64,000 bases of DNA, taken from the NCBI RefSeq assembly GCF_963678635.1, contig NC_087062.1, forward strand, positions 28,792,833 through 28,856,832, read 5' to 3'. The notes beneath the pieces are model-generated. The model did no database searches and was not told where the DNA came from. It worked only from the letters and a program-made list of their open reading frames with translations. Position numbers and translations under genes: made by a program. Below, piece by piece: positions 1 to 10,398 of this stretch. This stretch comes from Symsagittifera roscoffensis. Its lineage: Eukaryota; Xenacoelomorpha; Acoela; Convolutidae. Position 1 is the stretch's first letter, and every line of letters starts with the position of its first letter.

Positions 1-114
1 TATTGAGCCCAATCCTTCATTAATTAACTCAATTAGTAGCGGACAAAATACAAAGAAGAGTGTGCACGTCTCGCATGCATTGTGCAGGTCTGCAAGTTAT
101 TAGTCATGTCTCAA

Positions 115-391
115 TACTAGGAGGCTAGGTCTTTTTACCAGACCGACCTTTTACCAGACCACTATGCAATAATTCAATTAAAATAAATTTAAATTTGTGG
201 AAGATTCAAGAAGGAAGCGGTTAGAACAAACAAATCTTCGCTGATAAACCGTGATTTCATTGTCTTTAACCAGACGAAACGGCGTCATTACATCTGTCAA
301 TCAAATTTGTTTATCGAGTCTGGTAAAAGGTCCGTGTTATAACTTTTCTGGCAAAAGGTCGGTCTGGTAAGAGGTCGGTCCCCGGATACTA
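115..391. repeat. Inverted-repeat (MITE-like) element
   Basis: The left arm (about 118-165) reads CTAGG..GGTCTTTTTACCAGACC followed by GACCTTTTACCAGACC, and the right arm (about 318-391) carries the reverse complement, GGTCTGGTAAGAGGTCGG and related blocks, ending in ACTAG. The motif ACCAGACCGACC occurs repeatedly in both arms. A second, outer pair (TGCAGGTCTGCAA near 84-96 and TTGCAGACCTGCA near 404-416) extends the symmetry. There is no coding capacity. The structure suits a non-autonomous DNA transposon, but I see no convincing target duplication. Confidence 0.45.
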
Positions 392-728
392 GTTTTGCAG
401 ACCTGCAAAAGGCATGTCAGATGTACACAGCTCTGCATCAGATCTGATCAGTCCTGTTTTATAGCTAGATCTGCTAAATACCTGAACACTCCTGATTTTG
501 TTTTATTTAATAGGTACGGGTCAGCCAAGATTTGAGTCTCTCCTGCAATAGTGTCAAGCAAAACATTCAAAAATGAATCCGGCTCTTGCTGGCGCCTGCC
601 GTTGGCTGTTGAATTCAGTCAAGTTTATAATTACTAGTATGTTTGAGTTGTTTTTAATCGCTCATAACTCTCGGGCACTTAGTTATCAGGAACCCCAATA
701 CATGATTTGGCCTAAAAAAATTCGTTCA
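392..728. other. Intergenic spacer, no gene seen
   Basis: AT-rich sequence between the inverted-repeat element and the BEL element. I see no ORF, no RNA gene and no strong repeat beyond the outer arm of the preceding element. Confidence 0.5.
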
Positions 729-733
729 TACCG

Positions 734-923
734 TGTCTACGACATTTGAACTTTATTCTTTGCCGAACCTAATTTTGCCACATTTTTCGACATGAATATG
801 CCGCCAAATTAGTAAACTGAAAGACTCAAAACTCAAAAATCAAAAGAAATCATTTAAAAAGAAACAACTAAACTACGATTTGAAATTGGAATCTTAATCA
901 CCCAAAAAGTATTGCCATTGTCA
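734..923 (+). repeat. BEL/Pao 5' LTR
   Basis: 190 bp, TG...CA termini, identical to 7776-7965 except for two transitions (GCCGAACC against GCCAAACC, and AACTCAAA against AATTCAAA). It is followed with no gap by the primer-binding site. It is very short for an LTR, and I do not see an obvious TATA box in it. Confidence 0.93.
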
Positions 924-971
924 TTGGCGCCCAACGTGGGGCACGAACCCACGACCCTGGGATTAAGAGTC
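924..971 (+). other. Primer-binding site complementary to tRNA-Lys(CUU), extended
   Basis: Directly after the 5' LTR the sequence reads TGGCGCCCAACGTGGGGC, the complement of the 3' end of an animal tRNA-Lys(CUU) including CCA. The match does not stop at 18 nt. It continues through the complement of the T arm, variable loop and anticodon stem-loop (the minus strand contains GACTCTTAATCCC with the CTT anticodon), about 47 nt in all, with one position differing from the vertebrate tRNA as I recall it. The 5' half of a tRNA is absent, so this is not a tRNA gene. Confidence 0.85.
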
Positions 972-1133
972 ACATTGGATTGTAAGTTCCAAAAAAAAAA
1001 CTCAAAATCATTTTTTGTTACAATACAATTGCGAGGGTTCCATGTAATCAAAGGAATTACATATTGGCCATTTTACATTTTTGTCTGACACGTCAAAACG
1101 TGAATTAAGCTTAGGAGACATAGTCAATTAAAA

Positions 1134-3173
1134 ATGAATTCAACCTATGATGCTGTTTTTAAAGTCATAGAAACAGACGTAGAAACTTTAGCAAAAGCAA
1201 TTAACCAAGCCATAAGCGATTCCGACGAAGTACAGATCATAAACGATTTCTTAACGGAATTGAAGAGCTTGCTTGACGATGCCAATAACGAAGCAGTCAA
1301 GATAATACGCACCGGAACGGACCAGCAAGACTCAATCATTGAACGATTGAAAACTTTGAAAGTTTTGTACCGAACGATCCAACTACGATCAAAACGATAC
1401 GAGCGTACCCTCAACAACACTGCCACGTCCTCTTTAAACTCATCACGAGTAGCCAGCAACGTCTCGACGCCTTCAATAATACGACAAGCTTTGGAAAATT
1501 TTCCCCTTCGACGCCAAACGGAAAGTTTAACCCGTAGTACCACTACACAAAACGTCACCATGGACCAGGACACCCCGGACGATTTGCCACAATTTTCAGG
1601 ATTGCCAGCAATCTTAAACGCTACTTCAAACCACAGATCAAATTCCGCCCAGGACAATTCAGGACTCCTACTTCGCCCCGGATCTAACAGCGACGCCAAT
1701 ACCTTGGATCATCGCATTCATCAACAACAAACAGAAACTCTTGGAACTCAAACTGCTCATGGAACTCACCTCCATCCTCAGTCAAACCTCTCATTGCAGC
1801 AGCCGAACGCCGACTTGTCACAAGGTTCAAACCTTCAGCCGAACCACCCAGAAGCTCAACTTCAAGGAGCGACTATAGAATTGAACAATGGAACTCAACT
1901 CCAAATCGACAATCAGCAATTGACAGCAACAGTAGGACAAAGACCAAACTCAGAAGCTCAACTTCATGAAACGTCACCGCGCTCCAACCCTGGAACTCAA
2001 ATCCAAGTTTTCAATCAGCAGATGAACGCTCCAGCAACCCAACAAAGAAATGTTTCAGCGCCAATATTTCTTCCGACAGCAACTTCAAAAGCAGCTCTGA
2101 GTCAAATGATTGGACAGCAAATCACACCCCCAATTCTTACTTCCCAGACAGCTAGCCCCCCACATGGACTATACCAGCCTGCAAGCCAACAACAGAACCA
2201 GCCTTCAAGCCAACAACAGAACCAGCCTTCAAGCCTACAACAGAACCAGCCTCCAAGTCAGCAACAGAGGACACATAATCCGAATAGCGCCTTTAGACCC
2301 ATCTTGACGATTGGAAATCAGAATTCAACCAATCATCCCCCCACCAACGTGTTCAGTGGACACCAGACGACAGCTAAGGGTATCACAAACATCAACGGAG
2401 TACCGATACCAGCACAACCAGCACTACTGCCAACAAACCAAGGAGATCAACGAACAGCAACAAATTGGACCTCCAGCCAGCCGACCCTGACTTACCAATG
2501 TACACAACCTGCCATGCGATCGTACCAGGAAAGATTTCTGGGAACCACGACAGCATACAACCCTACGAACATGCCGACATCATCAACAACAGCCTTCACT
2601 CATGCAGGCTGCAGGGGACCAACAGGAACAACTCACCCAAATATCAACCGACCTCCCCCTCATCAACATGCAGTCCATCAACATGCAGCACATCAACATG
2701 CAGCACATCAGAACCAGCCGACTTATTTTCCGATTCCTACCAACCTTGGAACAGCACCGACAGACCACAACCATCATCAAATGATCTCGAAGACATTCAG
2801 GAAATCAGTGCCCATTGTCAAACCATTCATATTCGACGGAGAACCTGAACAATGGTTAGATTGGATAGGACTGTTCAACGCAACCATCAACAGCACCGAC
2901 ATGACAAACTCGGAAAAGATGACACATCTGCAGAAACTTGTATCCGGAGATGCCAAATCTCTCATCCGAGGATATGGATGCAATGGAGCAATGTATGACG
3001 CAGCCCTTCAGCGACTGGAAAACGACTTTGGTAACCCGACCAAGATAGTTACATCCTTCCTTCGACGACTCGACGCCATCAGCGGCCCCAATCTACGACA
3101 TACCAGAAGCTACAAGGACCTCGCCAACTTCCTACAGACAATGGTCGATACATTCAGGACACTTGGATTCTAG
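1134..3173 (+). CDS. gag: BEL/Pao Gag, N-terminal and capsid part
   Basis: The ATG at 1134 begins a 679-codon open frame ending at an in-frame TAG. Residues 1-95 are a charged helical region. Residues about 95-545 are low-complexity and rich in Gln, Asn, Pro, Ser and His, with short tandem repeats (QPSSQQQN type near 350-370, and HQHAA type near 525-540). From about residue 550 a DUF1759-like capsid domain begins (KPFIFDGEPEQWLDW, then a long helical stretch). The homologous domain in other BEL elements continues past the stop, and the same frame remains open downstream, so the TAG truncates a longer Gag-Pol. Gag forms the intracellular particle that packages element RNA. Confidence 0.85.
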   Translation: MNSTYDAVFKVIETDVETLAKAINQAISDSDEVQIINDFLTELKSLLDDANNEAVKIIRTGTDQQDSIIERLKTLKVLYRTIQLRSKRYERTLNNTATSSLNSSRVASNVSTPSIIRQALENFPLRRQTESLTRSTTTQNVTMDQDTPDDLPQFSGLPAILNATSNHRSNSAQDNSGLLLRPGSNSDANTLDHRIHQQQTETLGTQTAHGTHLHPQSNLSLQQPNADLSQGSNLQPNHPEAQLQGATIELNNGTQLQIDNQQLTATVGQRPNSEAQLHETSPRSNPGTQIQVFNQQMNAPATQQRNVSAPIFLPTATSKAALSQMIGQQITPPILTSQTASPPHGLYQPASQQQNQPSSQQQNQPSSLQQNQPPSQQQRTHNPNSAFRPILTIGNQNSTNHPPTNVFSGHQTTAKGITNINGVPIPAQPALLPTNQGDQRTATNWTSSQPTLTYQCTQPAMRSYQERFLGTTTAYNPTNMPTSSTTAFTHAGCRGPTGTTHPNINRPPPHQHAVHQHAAHQHAAHQNQPTYFPIPTNLGTAPTDHNHHQMISKTFRKSVPIVKPFIFDGEPEQWLDWIGLFNATINSTDMTNSEKMTHLQKLVSGDAKSLIRGYGCNGAMYDAALQRLENDFGNPTKIVTSFLRRLDAISGPNLRHTRSYKDLANFLQTMVDTFRTLGF

Positions 3174-4067
3174 CACGATCTACACTCTACGACAAATGTC
3201 CAAACAGTTTTGTCAAAACTGCCTACCCCTTGCCGACTAGAATGGAATAAATACAATCTGCAATGCAATATCAGACAACCATCACTCATCGACCTCACCA
3301 ATTGGTTGAACATCTACGCTGAAGCATGCAGCGATTTGCCGAGCAACAACAACAACACCAAAAACAGCAGCAGCAACAACTACAACAGCAGCAACACTCA
3401 AGGATCATCATCCAACGGTCACACCCACCAACATGGACCATCGGATCACCGCGCCAATCAGAACAACCGGAACCAGCAACGCAGCCAGCAGCAACATAAA
3501 TCTGGACAAAAGGACCAATGACGAGATTTTTGCCCGGAGAAACGCAATTGCCAGTACCTTGGCAAATGCCAACACTTCATCGCAATGAACCCAAAGGACA
3601 GATTACAGCATGCCAGAGACCTACAACTATGTTTCAACTGCCTCAGCCCCCACAAGTTCGCCGACTGTCAATCAACGCAAACCTGCCGGACGGACGGATG
3701 CAGTAAGAAACACCACACACTTCTGCACAACAGCAACAACTCGACGACACAGAGGGAGACAGCCAACCGGAACTCCAGACAACATGACGACACCACCAAC
3801 TGCAGCACCAGCATAAGCAGAAGGAAATCGACTCGCCACATTCCGACCCTGCCAATAACGATCTCTCATGGCAAACATAGAGTTCATGCCTATGCAATGC
3901 TTGATTGTGGAAGCAAACTGACATTGCTTAAATCATCAATCGCCCTCCAACTCAAACCGGATCTGCAATTAGACGACACCATCCAGCTAAACCAAGCACT
4001 GATATCATCAGACACAGCTTCTACAAAGATGGCGATCGCGATTGGACCCTACAACCAGCAAAAGTAG
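3174..4067 (+). pseudogene. BEL/Pao Gag C-terminus, zinc-binding region and aspartic protease
   Basis: This continues frame 0 directly from gag. The end of the capsid domain lies at about 3174-3345, an Asn/Ser/Gln-rich linker at 3345-3520, an in-frame TGA at 3519-3521, then a Cys/His-rich segment (LCFNCLSPHKFADC, with CRTDGC and HH following) at about 3627-3730, as in BEL Gag nucleocapsids. The retropepsin active site follows as MLDCGS at about 3900-3914, with Cys where most proteases have Ser or Thr. A second in-frame TAG closes the piece at 4065-4067. Because one frame holds throughout, I read this as one ancestral polyprotein interrupted by substitutions. Confidence 0.8.
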
Positions 4068-6113
4068 CCATTTCAACTAAATGACATCGACGTCATAATG
4101 GATTGGAACCTTTCCCAATTCAACCCTGAACTCGTCAACTCCATCTGCCAAAGGAACGAGCCACTTCAACACATTCGGATAGCCACACTGCCCTCGAAAG
4201 AAATCGGAATCATCATTGGATGCGATTTCGCCGAGCTCGTGACACCTTCAGAAGTAATCCATTCAAAACAAAATGTGCCCATTGGATGGAAAACGCCACT
4301 TGGATGGTCTCTCTGTGGACGAGACAATGCAGCGACACCCAACGACATCAACACAATCATTTTCACGACAGACGATACACTGTTTTGCCACGTAGCTGAA
4401 TGGATGAAAATGTACGCCGAAGGGATTTCAACTGACCAACGCAGCCTCTCAACAGACGACAAGGAAGCTCTCCGCATCTTGGAATCTTCAACAACCCGCT
4501 TGCCCAATGGACACTACGAAGTTGGAATGCTTTGGAAACGTGGACAACAACTGCCAAACAATAGATGGCTTGCCAAGAAGCAGCTCGACAGCCTTCTCCA
4601 ACGACTAAAGAGAAACACCGAGATGGCACAGAAATATCAGGAGACCATCGACACCGACTTGCAGAAAGGTTTCATAGTCAAAGTTGATGATTCCGATGAA
4701 GACTCAACAGGAAAATGGTACCTTCCTCATCATCCAGTGACAAACATCAATAAACCTGGCAAGGTACGCCGAGTCCTTAATGCATCGAGCATCTACAAAG
4801 GAGTATCACTCAACAGCAACCTACTAACTGGACCAGACCTCCTCACAAACCTTACTGGAATCGTTATGCGATTTCGCGAGGACCAAATCGCTATTTCTGC
4901 CGACATTGAAGCAATGTTCATGCAGGTTTTCGTCAGCCCAGAGGACCAGCCGTATTTGCGATTTCTGTGGAAGGACAACACGGGCCAACCCGCAACCTTC
5001 CAATACACCCGCCACATCTTCGGAGCTACCGACTCACCATGTGTTGCCTGCTACGCCACTCGACAATGTGCGAAGGACAATGCCGACAAATATCCAGCCT
5101 TGGAGCAAATCACAAAACGCAACATGTACATGGACGACCTATACAAAGCCGTTTCAACACCGACGGAAGCGACACAGTTAATGAACGACCTTCAAAAGAT
5201 GTTCAGCCTTGGAGGTTTCAACCTCAGAAAATGGACCTCAAACTTTCAACAATTCCTCACAACAGTTAACGAGAACCACTTGGAAAACAGCGACAGCCTC
5301 ACCAAGAAGGAACGACCCCTCGAAAGAGTTCTTGGAGTGAAATGGAAACCAGACACGGACGTCTTTCTTGTGGAAGCAAAGAAGTTTCACGCCATTGACA
5401 AGAAGGACTTAACGCAGCGCAAACTATTGAAGTTTGCTTCTTCAATCTTTGACCCGCTTGGAATTACGATGCCACTGACAATTCGACTACGACAATCACT
5501 TCAACTTGCCTGGAGTAATGGACCTCAATGGGACAAACCTCTAAACATGGAGCATTTAACAGACCTCAACGATTGGATAGACAAGCGAAGCCAATTCAAC
5601 GACATCTGCCTGCCCCGGACTTACTTCAAACCAGAAACGAAGATACTGGAAACCCAAATCCATGTATTCAGCGACGCCTCCGAACTTGCCTTAGCATCAG
5701 TTGCTTACCTCAGAATCAGATACGACGACGACACAACGGAACTCAAGTTCGTCATTGGAAAAGCCCGAGTAGCACCCATCAGCAGAATGACAATTCCAAA
5801 TCTCGAGCTTCAAGCCGCCACTAACGGAGCTAAACTGTCTCGTTTCATCAAAGAACAACATGACATACGAATAGACAGTACGACACTATGTACAGATAGT
5901 ACAACAGTTCTTCATTGGATAAACTCGCCGAATCAACGACACCGGATCTTCATTGCCAACCGCCTGAATTTCATCATGGACTCAACATCTCCACTGGACT
6001 GGAGATACGTGCCCAGCAAAGACAACCCTGCAGACGACGGAACACGTGGTTACAAAGCATGTGACATGACTACCGATTCACGATGGATCAAAGGACCAGA
6101 CTTCTTGTTATGA
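4068..6113 (+). pseudogene. pol: BEL/Pao reverse transcriptase and RNase H
   Basis: The same frame 0 runs from the stop at 4065 to an in-frame TGA at 6111-6113, with no internal break over about 680 codons. The protease C-terminus (IGCDFAELV, GWSLCG) comes first. RT motifs follow: KVRRVLNAS near 4762, ISADIEAMFMQV near 4890-4925, and the catalytic YMDD box at about 5127-5138. The RNase H domain has its four acidic residues in FSDAS (about 5668), NLELQAA (about 5800), CTDSTTV (about 5890) and NPADDGTRG (about 6025). Catalytic residues of both enzymes look intact; only the flanking stops disrupt expression. Confidence 0.9.
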
Positions 6114-7659
6114 CCATCACCAGATTGGCCTAATCACCCGCTAACACAACCTACAGCCGATATTCATCTGACAGACAACGACCCTAAACCGCCAACATCA
6201 GTAATCGACTGCAACCAATTTAGCACTTGGACAAGAGCACTCAGGGTTACTTCATATGTTCTTCTCTTCGCAGAAAACATCAAAAGGAAGACACGCCAGA
6301 GCCTCTCACTTCAACACCTCACCTTAGGATTCGCATGGATCATTAAACACTCACAGAATCAATCATTCCCCAAGGAAATAGCATGCCTGACAAAGAAATC
6401 TGACATTCCACCCCGCAGCCCTCTACAACCTCTTTGCCCCTTCATTGACGATCACGGATATTTACGTGCCAAAGGACGACTACAGAAAGCCCCGCTTCTA
6501 CTTTGCAGTCGACATCCAGTCATTTTGAACGCAGAAAACTACCCAATACAAATCTTCATGAAGCAAACACACGAAATAAATTCCCATTGTGGAATGGAAC
6601 ACACCCGAAGCATTCTTCAGCAGGACTTTTGGATCATAAGATCACGCAAGCATCTGAAGAAAACTATTCGACAATGCATACCTTGCCGACGCCTTCGACA
6701 GGAACCAGTGAAGCCTCTGATGGCAGATCTACCCCTACAACGATTCCCTCTATCGGAAAACAGTTACCCCTTCTTTTCAACAGGAATTGACTTCTTTGGA
6801 CCCTTCGCCACGCGGAACAACGACAAGTACAGTAAGCGATACGTTCTCTTCTTCACCTGCCTCGTCACGCGAGCAGTTCATTAAGAAATATGCCAGCAAA
6901 TTGACACAAACTCACTTCTACAAGCCATACGCCGTTTCATCGCTAGACGCGGTAAACCCAGGCTCATTTTCTCTGACAACGGAAAAGCCTTCGTTGCAGC
7001 TGACAAGGAATTACAGGAAAGCCTTTCTGAGATTCAACACAGCAACGACTTCAACAATCAATGCCAATTACTTGGAATAACCTGGAAGTTCAACGCACCT
7101 GCAGCTCCTCACTTTGGTGGATCATGGGAACGCCTCATAAAAACATTTAAGATTGCTTTCTACAAAGTCATTGGAACACGGGCACTGGACGACGAAACTC
7201 TGTCAACCTTCACGTGCGAGGTTGAAGCTACGATGAATTCTCGCCCGCTAACCCACGTCTCATCAGACCCAACCGACGACGAGGCCCTTACACCCAATCA
7301 CCTTCTACTAGGACGACCAACAAACAATTTGCCTCCCTCGCCACACAACGGACAAGAGAACTTGGAAACAAGCTCAAGCCTTGAGTCAACAGTTCTGGAA
7401 CAGATATCTCAAAGACTACTTGCCAACCTTGACGACCCGAACGAATTGGACAAAGCAATTGGAAAATCTTCAGCAAGGAGATCTTGTATGGATACTGGAA
7501 GACCTAACGCCTCGAGGTCTTTGGCCCCTGGGACGGGTACTTCGTACTTTCCCAGGTGCAGACGGAATCGTTCGCTCCTGCGAAATTAAAACTAGCAGGG
7601 GGATTCTACACCGACCAGCAGTCAAACTCTCGCGAGTATTGGACCACAGTAACAACTAG
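6114..7659 (+). pseudogene. BEL/Pao integrase
   Basis: Frame 0 stays open from 6114 to an in-frame TAA at 6882-6884 and then to about 7370, where reading moves to another frame that ends at 7659. The region contains an H2C2 zinc-binding domain (HEINSHCGMEH then CIPCRR, about 6570-6690), the catalytic core with Asp in GIDFFGPF (about 6785), Asp in FSDNGKAF (6975-6977) and Glu in GGSWERL (7128-7130), and a C-terminal domain (GDLVWILEDLTPRGLWPLGRV, about 7470-7540) typical of BEL integrases. All three catalytic residues are present. The TAA and the frameshift near 7350-7380 are the disabling lesions. Confidence 0.88.
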
Positions 7660-7775
7660 ATGACCAACATGATCAACGACAGCTAACAACTAGATGACCA
7701 TTACAATCAACGACGACGTACCATCAGCTTCAACGAACCATTTTCTAATTTGCAACCTGCAAATGGGCCCGGCTA
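7660..7775 (+). other. BEL 3' untranslated tail and putative plus-strand primer
   Basis: The stretch between the pol stop and the 3' LTR. A polypurine tract is expected just before 7776, but the last bases are GGGCCCGGCTA, which is not purine-rich. Its last nine bases, GCCCGGCTA, equal the 5' end of animal tRNA-Lys(CUU) as I recall it, which is notable because the PBS matches the 3' half of the same tRNA. Confidence 0.5.
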
Positions 7776-7965
7776 TGTCTACGACATTTGAACTTTATTC
7801 TTTGCCAAACCTAATTTTGCCACATTTTTCGACATGAATATGCCGCCAAATTAGTAAACTGAAAGACTCAAAATTCAAAAATCAAAAGAAATCATTTAAA
7901 AAGAAACAACTAAACTACGATTTGAAATTGGAATCTTAATCACCCAAAAAGTATTGCCATTGTCA
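7776..7965 (+). repeat. BEL/Pao 3' LTR
   Basis: 190 bp, the partner of 734-923, with TG...CA ends and followed by the TACCG target duplication. Confidence 0.93.
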
Positions 7966-7970
7966 TACCG

Positions 7971-8350
7971 GGAATCAAAGTAAAAAAAATCGTGCGCGAA
8001 CATGTTTCAAAAGCCGTTTACCACGCAAGTTGTTTCTTCTAAAACCCCTTAATTAATGAAAAAAAATTATACCAAAAAATATAACGCCCCCCCCCCAACA
8101 GATAATAAAGAACTTGAGTTTACGAAATTATTAAACTTTGTTATCAAACTGAGAGTATAAGAGGGCATTTTTTGTTATTGTCAGAATAAAAGCTGGTCGA
8201 AAACAGACTTCGTTGTTGGAAACACATTGCAAGTTTTTTTCTGTACTTCTTGTCATATAAAGATACTCAAGCAATATTTGAAAAGTATTCTGTCTAACAG
8301 CTTAAGAATAATGGTACATAACAATAATTTGGATATTATATGTGATGTTA
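7971..8350. other. Spacer, no gene seen
   Basis: AT-rich DNA with a ten-base C run at 8087-8096. I see no gene. Confidence 0.5.
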
Positions 8351-8634
8351 TTTTTAGCTGGGGGCGTTCAACAGTGCCGAAGTACAACAGTGCCGAAAAT
8401 GAAAAAGTGTGTTCAACAGTGCCGAAAATTGACGATTTTCGGCACTGTTGAACAGTTATTTTATTTACGACTTATTAGTTATTTTGAACGCCCCTCTAAG
8501 GGCAGCATAACACAGCCGAAGTACAGCAGTGTCGAAAATGATTTAATGTTCAACAGTGCCAAAAATCATCAATTTTTGGCACTGTTGAACCCTTTTTCAT
8601 TTTTGGCACTGTTGTACTGTCCCTTTTTAGCTGG
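8351..8634. mobile_element. 262-bp nested hairpin MITE with 11-bp direct repeats
   Basis: TTTTTAGCTGG occurs at 8351-8361 and 8624-8634 and looks like a target-site duplication. The element between begins and ends with GGG and carries two inverted modules. The left module has perfect 19-bp arms (GTTCAACAGTGCCGAAAAT at 8411-8429 and its complement at 8435-8453) around a 5-nt loop. The right module has arms 8548-8566 and 8572-8590 of nearly the same sequence (CCAAAAAT for CCGAAAAT), also around a 5-nt loop. The outer sequence GTACAACAGTGCC near 8382 pairs with its complement at about 8605-8617. No protein is encoded; the overlapping 60-100 codon ORFs are incidental. Confidence 0.6.
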
Positions 8635-8640
8635 TTAACG

Positions 8641-9606
8641 CAATCATATATTCATGTATCAATGTTTTTCAGTTGATGATTGAAGATCTGGGATTTTTTA
8701 TATTTAAATCATTTTTAACAATTTCATGTTTTCCAGGGTTCATTAAAACAAAAAACCACTGAAGGATCGGAGGGGAAATTCGTTACCAGATATAGCTTAT
8801 ATAGCTTAACCAGTAATTTGATTCTTTTTAGGGGGTCAAAATTTGTTCTTAGGTACCACAGGGGAACAGTTAAAGATCTTGAAACTTAACATTTGAAATG
8901 TGGGATTTCGGCTTTTTGTTCTACAAACAAAAATTAGTTTTCATTGCTTATTTAGGTCGAAAAAAAAGTTATTTTTCCCCATGTTTCTATTTAAGACTGG
9001 CAGATAAATTTTTAAGTTTTTTTTTGCTTAAGATATTTATGTTAATCTAGAGGAAAATGGAAAAATTGTTAGAAGAGTGAAAATCGTTTTGGTTACTATA
9101 ATCAAAAAGACCCAAAAAGGATGCTCATTTTTAACAAAGGAAACCAAATTTCGAATTTTGTGCATGTGAGGTTGGCTATGCATGTTACTCATAACTTATG
9201 AATGCAGATATTACTTGTGTTTATAATATTTCAGCTGAGGTTATCTCACCTTAACACAGACCTCGTGATCACGATCAACCACGCTGGACTTTCTACTTCG
9301 ATAATCTATAATTAGTTTGCGTTTATAACAGAATTGATATTGATTATGACTAATCAATCATATGGCGACATAGTTGATATTTTTTCTGCAGCGGTGGTTT
9401 CTGAACCTGGTTTTGTTATGCACAATTACAACATACAATACTTGACCTCAATTTCAGTTTTTTTCTGCAACTTCCGGGGAATCTAAATCTTTTTGAACAG
9501 AATGGTACTTGAATGACTCCTGTCACAACAAATTCAGTAGTTAAAAAAATGGAAACTCTTGCCTTAAAATTAGAGCGACTTACCAGATTCGTTAACTGAA
9601 ACCTAG
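8641..9606. other. Spacer, no gene seen
   Basis: AT-rich, homopolymer-rich DNA with no supportable gene or repeat family. Confidence 0.45.
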
Positions 9607-9711
9607 TTAAATTATATGATTTATTCTTGCTTGCGTATTTTCAGCTTGCTTGCCACTGGCAGCCAAGCTTAAAATTCAATGATGCATGCAAGAATAAAGC
9701 ATATAATTTAA
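9607..9711. repeat. Short inverted repeat, 28-bp arms
   Basis: The arm at 9607-9634 (starts TTAAATTATATG, ends CTTGCTTGC) and the arm at 9684-9711 are reverse complements with two mismatches, around a 49-nt loop. The ends TTAA...TTAA resemble a TTAA or TA target-site element, but the element is very small. Confidence 0.5.
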
Positions 9712-10398
9712 CTGTTCTGCTTAATTTTCAGTCATCGAATTTTTTTTATAAAGCTTTCTAATTTATTATACACACTTGAAGCTTATAAACTTTAATTTTT
9801 AGTCGACCTCTGGTCTTTTATTTTTTCTTGGCGATACTGTTACTTCAAAGTCATTCAAATATGAACTCTTGCCTTCGCTTCGAAGATAGTTATCTGCGTT
9901 CCGCCTTTTATTTCACCATAATAACAAGATCGATGTTCTCAATGCGATTCTTTTTGCGTGGTTATTCTTGTACTGCTGAATTTGAAATAGAGGTGTTCAG
10001 AGTGCATGCTCAGTGTTAAAGCCTCTTCTTTGAAACTTATCCGTAAGCGGAATAATTTTCTCTTGAAACTCTTCCAGCGTAATCTTTTCCGTTCAAAAAA
10101 TTACTTAAAACTGTTTCGAGGAAAAAATTTTTTGTTCATAATTTGTTGGTGCACCTTTCAAAAAGTATTTTCCATATCGAAGCTTTTCCTAGAAATAACT
10201 TTCTACGGCATTTTTTCCTTCTTTCCTATCTTTCCTTATCCGAGCCAGTGTCGAGAACAAAAATTACACTGCGGGTGGTTGAGCTGTAACTTTTGATTAC
10301 AAAAGCGGAGCTATTTCTCATCCTCAAATTTTTTATCGTCCGCAACGGAGCGGTTTGAAACGTTAAGAGGATACTTGAAGTGCGGTCGGAAATATAGG
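9712..10398. other. Spacer with weak ORFs only
   Basis: There are short open frames (for example near 9828-10019 and 10006-10296), but they have no domain, low-complexity Phe/Leu/Lys composition and no supporting context. I do not call genes here. Confidence 0.4.

Larger units (their letters stand above)
729..7970 (+). mobile_element. BEL/Pao LTR retrotransposon, structurally complete
   Basis: Two 190-bp direct repeats (734-923 and 7776-7965), each starting TGTCTAC and ending TTGTCA, bound an internal region coding in order Gag, aspartic protease, reverse transcriptase, RNase H and integrase. That order, the CX2C-rich Gag tail, the YMDD box and the D..D..E spacing are those of BEL/Pao elements. 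The insertion is flanked by a 5-bp duplication, TACCG at 729-733 and 7966-7970, which is the expected size for this superfamily. The LTRs differ at only two positions by my reading, so the insertion is recent. The polyprotein frame nevertheless contains five in-frame stops and a frameshift near 7350-7380, so this copy is unlikely to be autonomous unless stops are read through. Confidence 0.93.

Noticed and set aside
924-971. A tRNA-Lys gene on the minus strand
   Set aside because: Only the 3' half plus CCA is present; the 5' acceptor and D arms are missing, and it sits exactly at the LTR edge as a PBS.
1145-1699. 184-codon minus-strand ORF in BEL gag
   Set aside because: Antisense shadow of the gag frame.
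10006-10296. 96-codon plus-strand ORF
   Set aside because: Phe/Lys/Leu-rich composition of AT-rich DNA, no context.
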